Assembly: GCA_020047725.1 (NCBI GenBank)
Contig: JAIFNM010000125.1
Span: 1-11,718 of the forward strand
Direction of reading: 5' to 3'
From: Betaproteobacteria bacterium
Lineage (GTDB): Bacteria > Pseudomonadota > Gammaproteobacteria > Burkholderiales > Rhodocyclaceae
DNA length: 11,718 bases
Positions 6,299 to 11,718 of the stretch are shown piece after piece. Below the pieces are notes generated by a model. It was not told the DNA's origin, searched no databases, and worked only from the letters and a program-made list of their open reading frames with translations. The translations under genes and the position numbers were made by a program. Each line of letters opens with the position of its first letter. The stretch's first letter is position 1.

Positions 6299-7268
6299 CC
6301 TGGTCGACCTGTTCGAGCAATCGAGCCAATCGACTGTCAACGCCGACGGGCAACGGATATACGGGGTGCCTGGATGGGTTCTTTCGGGTATCTCGTCGTT
6401 GTCCGACAAGCAGCTTGAAGCCTGGACAGATTGTGTTGGCTACTCGACATTCTTCCCCGCGCCATGCGGGGAAGACCGAGTGGCGGTTGAAATCAAAGAA
6501 GATGACGATCCAGATCGCTACAGTTATCGGTGCCCGGAAACTTTCCGGAAAAAATACATCAGCGCGGCAACGGTTGCTGTTCGATCGGTTCGCGCCACTG
6601 ATTTCCTGAACTACCTTGCTGACCTTCTCGAAATTCCTCAAGCACTGCGGCGCGGTATAGATACGGCGACAGTGGGAAACGTGTTCTGGAATATCGGCAA
6701 GATGCGTGTGGCTGGTCTGCAGGTTGATGTTTGGGTGGCTCGCAATCTATCGTCCTCGATGGATGGTGTGTTCCAGCACCTGCAAAACAGTGCCTTGCCC
6801 GACCAAGGGGTGGTCCTCTCCACCAGTGGGGCGCTGCCTGCGATTATTCATCCGCCGAGGCAGTATCGAGTTATTCCCATCAGGGATGTGTTGATTCGGC
6901 ATGCGTCATTCCCGCACATTGATGCCGACCTTATCCATCGAATATTGGTGGCCGCCCCAGGCGCAAAAATTGAAGCGTCGCTGCCAGTTCGATTTGACCC
7001 CTATTCCAAGACGCTGGTGATTGCCACGAAATCCAGCAAGCCATGGTTAATCAAGGGGCCGAAACAAATCGATGCAGTCCGCTACCTCTTCGAACAATTC
7101 AAGAATGGCCGGCGATGGGTGCCTGCCGGCGAAATTCTGGCGGACGTGTATGGCACCAAGGAATCGGGACGAAGTCGTCGAATGCAAAATCTGTTCAGTG
7201 GCAATACATTCTGGCAAGACTACATCGTGAACAATGACGACGGTGAGTACGGATTCAATCTTGAGTAA
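6261..7268 (+). CDS. Unknown protein, second gene of the cassette, possible C-terminal winged helix
   Basis: This 335-aa protein starts at ATG 6261, inside the end of the upstream gene (38-base overlap) and without a good ribosome site, so it is probably made by translational coupling. No known family is recognised. The N-terminus (LLDLVDLFEQ; VPGWVLSGISSLSDKQLEAW) is helical. A central region at about 70-230 is mixed, with YRCPETFRKKYI, DVWVARNLSSSMDGVFQHLQ and GVVLSTSGALPAIIHPP. The last 70 or so residues (DAVRYLFEQFKNGRRWVPAG, then ILADVYGTKESGRSRRMQNL) resemble a winged-helix fold ending in the short strand EYGFNLE. This suggests a DNA- or protein-binding module, but it is only a pattern impression. 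There is no signal peptide or membrane segment. It ends 28 bases before a strong terminator, which closes the unit. Confidence 0.85.
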   Translation: MSQKKLSTRSLLDLVDLFEQSSQSTVNADGQRIYGVPGWVLSGISSLSDKQLEAWTDCVGYSTFFPAPCGEDRVAVEIKEDDDPDRYSYRCPETFRKKYISAATVAVRSVRATDFLNYLADLLEIPQALRRGIDTATVGNVFWNIGKMRVAGLQVDVWVARNLSSSMDGVFQHLQNSALPDQGVVLSTSGALPAIIHPPRQYRVIPIRDVLIRHASFPHIDADLIHRILVAAPGAKIEASLPVRFDPYSKTLVIATKSSKPWLIKGPKQIDAVRYLFEQFKNGRRWVPAGEILADVYGTKESGRSRRMQNLFSGNTFWQDYIVNNDDGEYGFNLE

Positions 7269-7295
7269 CCATCGTCATCCCGCCGCACTCCGCAC

Positions 7296-7317
7296 AACCG
7301 CCTTCGGGCGGTTTTTT
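7296..7317 (+). terminator. Strong intrinsic terminator of the two-gene cassette
   Basis: The arms AACCGCC (7296-7302) and GGCGGTT (7307-7313) close on a TTCG tetraloop (7303-7306). The stem runs directly into six T residues (7312-7317). This is a textbook rho-independent terminator 28 bases after the stop at 7268. It separates the cassette from the phage-type operon to the right. Confidence 0.92.
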
Positions 7318-7352
7318 GCTTTCTAAGCCCCCAATTTCCCCGTTTTTGTTGT

Positions 7353-7396
7353 GCCCGTACACAAGCCCGTACATGGCGGTGACGGACGCCCGTACA
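7353..7396. repeat. Three 9-bp direct repeats upstream of the phage-type operon
   Basis: GCCCGTACA occurs in the same orientation at 7353-7361, 7365-7373 and 7388-7396. Start-to-start spacings are 12 and 23 bp, close to one and two helical turns. The first copy is also flanked by a short TTGTG/CACAA inverted pair (7349-7364). They lie 55-100 bases upstream of the first gene of the right operon, so they are candidate regulator or excisionase sites. No convincing promoter hexamers were found among them. Confidence 0.5.
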
Positions 7397-7450
7397 CCAT
7401 GAATTCGACACTGACCTCACGTTTTCGCAATCACCTGAAAGGAGATAAAC

Positions 7451-7663
7451 GTGAGTATCAAACACCTCAACCAACGCCATCTGGCCGACCGTTGGGACGT
7501 CAGCGAAGCCACACTGGAACGTTGGCGGACCGAGGGTATCGGACCGGTATTTTTGAAACTGCAAGGGCGCGTGCTGTATCGCGTCGAGGACGTCGAAGCC
7601 TTCGAGGTCGATAGCCTGCGCAAAAGCACTTCCGAGCGCGTCATGGCCGGAGGTGCAGCATGA
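7451..7663 (+). CDS. AlpA/excisionase-like HTH protein
   Basis: This 70-aa protein starts at GTG 7451 with AAAGGAG ending at 7444. It has the compact winged-HTH layout of MerR-like AlpA and excisionase-family proteins: HLADRWDVSEATLERWRTEG (about 10-29), the recognition turn IGPVFLKLQGRVLYRVEDVE, then a short tail. In this family Tyr/Arg residues after the wing position DNA contacts. It is the first gene of the right operon and overlaps the next as ATGA. By family it may act as a recombination directionality factor for excision, or as an activator of the operon. No tyrosine integrase is visible here, so a link to the serine recombinase is only inferred. Confidence 0.8.
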   Translation: MSIKHLNQRHLADRWDVSEATLERWRTEGIGPVFLKLQGRVLYRVEDVEAFEVDSLRKSTSERVMAGGAA

Positions 7664-8116
7664 ACCTCGTCACGCCCGACAAAATCCTCGCGACGCCAGT
7701 TAGCGAACTCGCTGATCAGTCCAGCGTTTCCCTGTTCCGGCTCAAAAATGATGCCGCTGATTTTTTGGCCGCCGCCAAGGCCATCGTCGAGCACATCGAC
7801 CGAGCCTTGGATCTGAAGTACGTCGACCGCGCCCACCAGCTACGACTGGCTGCAAGCAAGGATACCGGCGTCGTTCATTTCGATGACGGCAATGTTCGTG
7901 TCACCGCTGATCTGCCCAAGAAAGTCGAGTGGGATCAGAAGCAACTTCACGAACTGATCCTTCGCATCGCCTCCGGTGGCGACAACCCGGACGTCGTACC
8001 GCGTCAGCGAAACCAAGTACCAGGCCTGGCAGGAATCCCTGCGTTCCCAATTCACCCCCGCACGCACCGTCAAGGTTGGCAAAACCACCTATCGGCTCGC
8101 GCTGCTCTCGGAGTAA
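7660..8116 (+). pseudogene. Frameshifted small phage gene
   Basis: The gene starts at ATG 7660 (GGAGG site at 7649-7653, ATGA overlap with the HTH gene). Residues 1-111 read as a normal helical protein with a beta segment (HFDDGNVRVTADLPKKVEWD) ending near GGDNPD. After about position 7993 this frame turns into low-quality sequence rich in Pro, Gln and Arg. The natural ending is in the +1 frame from 7997: YRVSETKYQAWQESLRSQFT and PARTVKVGKTTYRLALLSE, then TAA at 8114-8116. A net change of 3n+2 lost (or 3n+1 gained) bases explains this. By analogy with intact relatives as I remember them, which have about six residues between these segments, a loss of about 14 bases is likely. The open frame then runs through into the next gene, making an accidental fusion ending at 8406. 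The protein's original function is unknown. Confidence 0.75.
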
Positions 8117-8121
8117 TCATC

Positions 8122-8406
8122 ATGCTGAAAACTTTCATTGAAGCACTGCGCAAGAAGTCCATTTCGCTGTCCGATCTGCCCGAAGCTATTCGTGTTCCCG
8201 GCCACGGTGGACGTCCAACCATCGATGGTCTGCGACTCGAAGATGCCAGCGTCGATGACCTCGCATTTGCAATTCGCGGAATCTCTGATCAGACGAGTCT
8301 GCTGCTTTCTCAGGAATCCGCACTTCGTCGTCTTCATGACCTGGCCCGCAACCGTGGCGCGATCGGCACCGACAAGGTCGGCGAGATTTTCGGTGGGGAG
8401 GTCTGA
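8122..8406 (+). CDS. Small phage-type protein of unknown function
   Basis: This 94-aa frame begins at ATG 8122 with GGAG at 8110-8113, eight bases upstream. That start gives a normal-looking protein (MLKTFIEALRKKSISLSDLP). Because of the upstream lesion, the same frame is also open back to 7660, so a fused 248-residue product could be made; the independent ribosome site argues that the short form is the native product. It is mostly helical, with one conserved-looking stretch (RVPGHGGRPTIDGLRLEDAS) and helix IRGISDQTSLLLSQESALRR. There is no catalytic motif. It ends one base before the Sak4-like gene and probably belongs to the same early operon. Confidence 0.75.
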   Translation: MLKTFIEALRKKSISLSDLPEAIRVPGHGGRPTIDGLRLEDASVDDLAFAIRGISDQTSLLLSQESALRRLHDLARNRGAIGTDKVGEIFGGEV

Positions 8407-8407
8407 G

Positions 8408-9211
8408 ATGGCCTTTCCCATCATCACCGCTGACCAGCGCCTCGCCGAAAACCGCCGCTCCTCGGGCGTCATCCTGGGGCCCGCTGGTGTCGGCAAGACC
8501 ACCTTGCTCAAGACCACCGAGGCGGTCAGCGCCTTGTTCGTCGATATGGAGGATGGCGACCTCGCAGTGCGTGACTGGCCCTGCGACACCGTGCGCCCCC
8601 GGACGTGGCCGGAGTGTCGTGATCTGGCCTGCTTCATCGGTGGCCCGAATCCGGCGCTGCGCGACGATCAGTCCTACAGCCAGGCGCACTACGACCGGGT
8701 CTGCGATCAGTACGGCGATCCGGCACTGCTCGGCAAGTACTCGCTGATTTTCGTCGATTCCATCACCGTCGCCGGCCGTCTGTGCCTGCAGTGGTCCAAA
8801 GGCCAGCCGCAAGCCTATAGCGAGAAAACCGGTAAGCCTGACAACCGAGGCGCGTATGGCCTGCATGGCAGCGAACTGATTGCCTGGCTCACACAGTGGC
8901 AACACATTCGCAGCAAGGACGTGTGGCTGGTCGGCATCCTCGACGAGAAGTTGGACGACTTTAATCGGAAGGTGTTTTCGCCTCAGATCGACGGCTCCAA
9001 GGCCTCACTGGAACTGCCCGGCATCCTCGACCAGGTTATCTCGATGGTCGTCCTCAAAGCCGATGACGGCACGCCATATCGCGCCTTCGTCTGCCAGCAC
9101 CTCAATCCCTGGGGCTACCCCGCCAAAGACCGTTCCGGACGACTCGACGTCGTCGAGGAGCCGCATCTCGGTCGCCTCATTTCCAAGATCACCGCGCCCC
9201 GCGCGCAGTAA
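8408..9211 (+). CDS. Sak4-like phage ATPase (AAA_24-type nucleotide-binding protein)
   Basis: This 267-aa protein is a RecA-fold ATPase of the phage Sak4 / AAA_24 type. It has a Walker A motif GPAGVGKTT (24-32), a strand and acidic pair FVDMEDGD (44-51), and a Walker B strand SLIFVDSIT (112-120) with Asp117. A polar patch near 145-160 (NRGAYGLHGSELIAW) may be the sensor region. The start at 8408 has GGGGAGG (8395-8401) six bases upstream; an in-frame start at 8138 would overlap the previous gene in another frame and is rejected. Sak4 of phage HK620 is a single-strand annealing protein stimulated by its cognate SSB, so the inferred role here is phage recombination with the protein encoded next. 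No Cys cluster, signal or membrane segment is seen. Confidence 0.85.
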   Translation: MAFPIITADQRLAENRRSSGVILGPAGVGKTTLLKTTEAVSALFVDMEDGDLAVRDWPCDTVRPRTWPECRDLACFIGGPNPALRDDQSYSQAHYDRVCDQYGDPALLGKYSLIFVDSITVAGRLCLQWSKGQPQAYSEKTGKPDNRGAYGLHGSELIAWLTQWQHIRSKDVWLVGILDEKLDDFNRKVFSPQIDGSKASLELPGILDQVISMVVLKADDGTPYRAFVCQHLNPWGYPAKDRSGRLDVVEEPHLGRLISKITAPRAQ

Positions 9212-9228
9212 CGCACAGGAGAAATTCC

Positions 9229-9861
9229 ATGAACAGCACTTCCAACAACGCCGCCTGGAACGATTTCAACGATGCTGAGGAGCAGCGCGAGTTCGCTCTG
9301 ATCCCGCCCAAGACGCTGGCCAAGGTCATCATGACCATTCGCCCGGGCGGTTACGACGACCCGAGTCAGGGCTGGATCGGCGGTTATGCCACCCGCTCGG
9401 ACAAGACCGGCGCGGTGTATCTGAATGCCAAATTCACCATCCTCGAAGGCCCGTTTGCCAAACGGGTGGTGTTTGGCCTGATCGGTCTGTACAGCCCCAA
9501 GGGGCCTGACTGGACAAACATGGGCCGCAGCTTTCTGCGTGCCATTCTCAACTCGGCGCGCGGCATCCATCCTGCCGATCAGACACCCCAGGCGCAAACC
9601 GCGCGCCGCATCCGTGGCTTTGCTGATCTCGACGGTGTCGAGTTCGTCGTCCGCATCGATGTGGAAAAGGATCAGAACGGCGAGGATAAGAATGTCGTCA
9701 AGGCCGCGATCCAGCCGGACAGCAAAGAGTACGCGGCATTGATGGGTGCCGTCAGTCGCGCACCGGTGCCCACCGGCGGATTTTGCAGCAGTGCGCCGGC
9801 GGCACACGCTGCCACCCCGGCCGCCCCGGCCGTATCGACACGGCCCACTTGGGCGCAGTAA
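9229..9861 (+). CDS. Probable ssDNA-binding partner of the Sak4-like ATPase
   Basis: This 210-aa protein starts at ATG 9229 with AGGAGA (9217-9222) upstream. Residues about 20-160 look beta-rich, with alternating strands (FALIPPKTLAKVIMTIRPGG; GAVYLNAKFTILEGPFAKRV; VEFVVRIDVEKDQNGEDKNV), compatible with an OB-like fold. The tail (about 180-205) is Ala/Pro rich and disordered, as in many SSB-type proteins, but lacks the usual acidic DDDIPF-like tip. It may belong to the DUF669-like group of phage proteins. The assignment rests on its place between the Sak4-like ATPase and the helicase and on its composition; direct homology was not established. Confidence 0.7.
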   Translation: MNSTSNNAAWNDFNDAEEQREFALIPPKTLAKVIMTIRPGGYDDPSQGWIGGYATRSDKTGAVYLNAKFTILEGPFAKRVVFGLIGLYSPKGPDWTNMGRSFLRAILNSARGIHPADQTPQAQTARRIRGFADLDGVEFVVRIDVEKDQNGEDKNVVKAAIQPDSKEYAALMGAVSRAPVPTGGFCSSAPAAHAATPAAPAVSTRPTWAQ

Positions 9862-9873
9862 GGAGAAACGACC

Positions 9874-11544
9874 ATGATTCTCCGACCGCGCCAACGCGAG
9901 TTCGTCACGCGCTGTGTTGGGGCACTCAAGACCCACGGTAATACGCTGGGGGTCGCCCCGACCGGTTCAGGCAAGACCATATGCCTCTCTGGCACGGCCG
10001 GCGAGTTTCTCGCCCACCTCGATGCCAAGGCCTGTGTGCTGGCCCATCGCGACGAACTCACCGCGCAGAACCAGAGCAAGTTCTCACGGGTAAATCCTGG
10101 CATCAGCACCTCGGTGTTCGATGCCCGTCAGAAATCTTGGGAGGGTCAGGCCACGTTCGCTATGGTGCAAACCCTGGCCCGTAATCTTGACCAGTTGCCG
10201 ACGCTGGATCTGCTGGTCATCGACGAGGCGCACCACAGCGCCGCGCCGACCTACCGGCAAGTGATCAACACGACGCTCGCCAGAAATCCACATGCCCTGA
10301 TTTACGGCGTCACTGCCACTCCCAATCGTGGCGATGGCAAAGGGCTGCGGGAAGTGTTCTCAAACGTGGCCGACCAGATCCGGTTGGGCGAACTCATCCG
10401 TTCCGGCCATCTGGTGTCGCCACGCACCTTCGTCATCGATGTTGGTACCCGCGATGCATTGGGCGGTGTGAAGAAACTGGCCGAGGACTACGACATGAAC
10501 GCCGTGGCCACGATCATGAACACCTCGCCCGTCAATGCCGCTGTTATCCGTCACTGGAAGGAGCGTGCATCGGGGCGCAAGACCATTGCCTTCGGCGCGA
10601 CGGTGGCGCATGCCCTGGCTGTTTGTAATGCGTTCCTTGCTGAGGGTGTATCGGCGGCAGTGGTGCATGGCGATATGTCGGAATCCGACCGCAAGGCCAC
10701 GCTCGCCGACTTTGAGACCGGCCATCTGACCGTGATCGTCAATGTCGCCGTACTCACCGAGGGCTACGACTACACCCCGACCTCCTGCATCGTCCTGCTG
10801 CGCCCGAGTTCCTATAAATCGACGCTGATTCAGATGGTCGGTCGCGGTCTGCGTGTCGTCGATCCAGCCGAACACCCTGGCGTGATCAAGACCGACTGCG
10901 CCGTGCTCGATTTCGGCACGGCATCGCTGGTGCATGGCAGTCTCGAGCAGGAAGTCGATCTCGATGGGTTTGAGGGTAATGGCGAGGCGCCGACCAAGGA
11001 GTGCCCCAGTTGTGCGGCCCAGATTCCGATGGCGTCGCGCGAGTGCCCGCTGTGCGGCCATTCCTTCAAGCAGGAGGAGTCGGACGAGAAAGGTGTTCTC
11101 GATGATTTCGTGATGACCGAAATCGATCTGCTGAAGCGCTCGAATTTCTCGTGGTGCGATCTCTTCGGCGACGACTGCGCCTTGCTGGCAACTGGTTTCA
11201 AAGCTTGGGCCGGCGTGTTCTTCCTCGAAGGGCGCTGGTACGCCGTCGGCGGCTTCGAAAAATCGCCGGTGCGACTGCTCGGCGTGGGCGAACGCACGGT
11301 GTGTTTGGCACAAGCCAACGACTGGCTCAATGAGCAGGAATCGGACGATGCGGCACACAAATCCCGGCGCTGGCTGAACGAGTTGCCGACCCCGGGCCAG
11401 TTGCGTTACCTGCCGCCAGAGGCTCGCGCCGACTTCGGTCTGACCCGCTATCAAGCCTCGGCACTACTGACGTTCAAGTTCAACAAGCACGCCATCCAGC
11501 GGGTGGTGCATGCCGCGAACCAAAGCTATCTGGAGGCCGCGTGA
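9874..11544 (+). CDS. SF2 DEAD/DEAH-type helicase with a C4 zinc finger
   Basis: This 556-aa protein starts at ATG 9874 with AGGAGA (9861-9866). The SF2 motifs appear in order: LRPRQ (3-7), Walker A VAPTGSGKT (27-35), VIDEAHH (115-121), VTATP (146-150), then in the second RecA domain VVHGDMSESDR (263-273), NVAVLTEGYDY (290-300) and QMVGRGLRVVD (320-330). After the helicase core, residues about 377-394 form a C4 zinc finger (CPSC-x10-CPLC). The final 150 residues are an unassigned domain rich in Trp, Gly and Leu. The likely role is unwinding or remodelling DNA during phage replication or recombination, together with the Sak4-like ATPase and its partner. It overlaps the next gene as GTGA. Confidence 0.93.
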   Translation: MILRPRQREFVTRCVGALKTHGNTLGVAPTGSGKTICLSGTAGEFLAHLDAKACVLAHRDELTAQNQSKFSRVNPGISTSVFDARQKSWEGQATFAMVQTLARNLDQLPTLDLLVIDEAHHSAAPTYRQVINTTLARNPHALIYGVTATPNRGDGKGLREVFSNVADQIRLGELIRSGHLVSPRTFVIDVGTRDALGGVKKLAEDYDMNAVATIMNTSPVNAAVIRHWKERASGRKTIAFGATVAHALAVCNAFLAEGVSAAVVHGDMSESDRKATLADFETGHLTVIVNVAVLTEGYDYTPTSCIVLLRPSSYKSTLIQMVGRGLRVVDPAEHPGVIKTDCAVLDFGTASLVHGSLEQEVDLDGFEGNGEAPTKECPSCAAQIPMASRECPLCGHSFKQEESDEKGVLDDFVMTEIDLLKRSNFSWCDLFGDDCALLATGFKAWAGVFFLEGRWYAVGGFEKSPVRLLGVGERTVCLAQANDWLNEQESDDAAHKSRRWLNELPTPGQLRYLPPEARADFGLTRYQASALLTFKFNKHAIQRVVHAANQSYLEAA

Positions 11545-11718
11545 AATGTGCCGTCTGCTCACGCGAAGCGCGCGGCTTCGGCTACTTCAACTCCGCGCTA
11601 CGCCGGTCCGACCCGAGGCGTTACTCAGATCGGTGGGTGTTCTGCTCGATGCGCTGCATGAACGCGTTTTCCAAGGTCATGGAACGGCTGACCAGTGTGC
11701 AGGAGGACGCCGTGATTG
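11541..11718 (+). CDS. DUF6511-like Cys-rich phage protein, partial (right edge)
   Basis: The frame starts at GTG 11541, overlapping the helicase stop as GTGA, with GGAGG at 11532-11536. It stays open for 59 codons to the right edge, so the C-terminus is missing. The visible part begins MKCAVCSREARGFGYFNSAL and continues through DPRRYSDRWVFCSMRCMNAF. Two Cys pairs, C-x2-C near the start and C-x3-C near residues 36-40, suggest a zinc-binding treble-clef-like module. This matches the pattern I associate with DUF6511 proteins in phages; their function is unknown to me. Its coupling to the helicase puts it in the early replication cluster. Confidence 0.75.
   Translation, partial: MKCAVCSREARGFGYFNSALRRSDPRRYSDRWVFCSMRCMNAFSKVMERLTSVQEDAVI

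Noticed and set aside
7985..8000. Programmed ribosomal frameshift at the broken small gene
   Set aside because: No slippery heptamer or obvious downstream structure is present, and the segment appears too short relative to intact relatives, so a deletion or sequence error fits better.
8138..8407. Longer Sak4-like start at 8138
   Set aside because: The extension lies in another frame of the 94-aa gene, and the ATG at 8408 has a strong GGGGAGG site and matches the family length.
8186..8905. Minus-strand open frame of 239 codons
   Set aside because: It is opposite the Sak4-like ATPase and the small upstream gene, both of which have good starts and motifs.
10360..11454. Long minus-strand open frame (364 codons) inside the helicase gene
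   Set aside because: It is antisense to a gene with a full set of helicase motifs, has no plausible start context, and its translation has no recognisable features; high G+C creates such shadow frames.
1..11718. tRNA genes, CRISPR arrays, insertion sequences or attachment-site repeats
   Set aside because: None was seen by eye: no cloverleaf-like stretch, no regularly spaced repeats beyond the three 9-bp copies, no transposase gene, and no long direct repeat that could mark element ends.

Overview
The window looks like part of an integrated phage or phage-like genomic island in a proteobacterium, most plausibly beta- or gamma-proteobacterial. This rests on moderately high G+C, canonical AGGAGG-type ribosome sites, many ATGA/GTGA start-stop overlaps, and a gene set typical of proteobacterial prophages: a serine recombinase with DUF2924, XRE plus ImmA/IrrE control, and a Sak4-like ATPase, helicase and DUF6511-like cluster. 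No host gene, tRNA or attachment site is visible, so the species and the element ends cannot be fixed.

Layout. (1) 1-788, minus: a partial XRE-type DNA-binding protein running off the left edge. Its upstream region (789-880) carries a 10-bp inverted repeat overlapping a good promoter. (2) 3496-1004, minus: a compact four-gene integration operon (72-aa protein, DUF2924 protein, serine recombinase, ParB/KorB-like HTH protein). Every junction is an ATGA overlap, and a terminator-like hairpin follows at 880-919. (3) 4862-3628, minus: an XRE repressor and an ImmA/IrrE-type metalloprotease, also overlapping, as in derepression switches such as ImmR/ImmA of ICEBs1. (4) 4863-5068: a divergent control region with a perfect 15-bp inverted repeat flanking a near-consensus promoter, plus alternating half-sites. 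(5) 5069-7268, plus: two overlapping genes of unknown function, closed by a strong intrinsic terminator at 7296-7317. (6) 7451 to the right edge, plus: an early-phage type operon. It encodes an AlpA/excisionase-like HTH protein, a frameshifted small gene, a small unknown gene, a Sak4-like ATPase, a probable ssDNA-binding partner, an SF2 helicase with a zinc finger, and the start of a DUF6511-like Cys-rich protein.

Reading them together: the XRE/ImmA pair probably holds the divergent promoter silent until a signal, perhaps DNA damage, triggers cleavage of the repressor. The rightmost operon supplies recombination and replication functions, and the left operon supplies integration or excision. 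The least explained part is the two-gene cassette at 5069-7268. It sits directly under the XRE/ImmA switch, is insulated by its own terminator, resembles no family I recognise, and is the best candidate for an undescribed system. The clearest lesion is a frameshift near 7993 that breaks one small phage gene and joins it in frame to the next.
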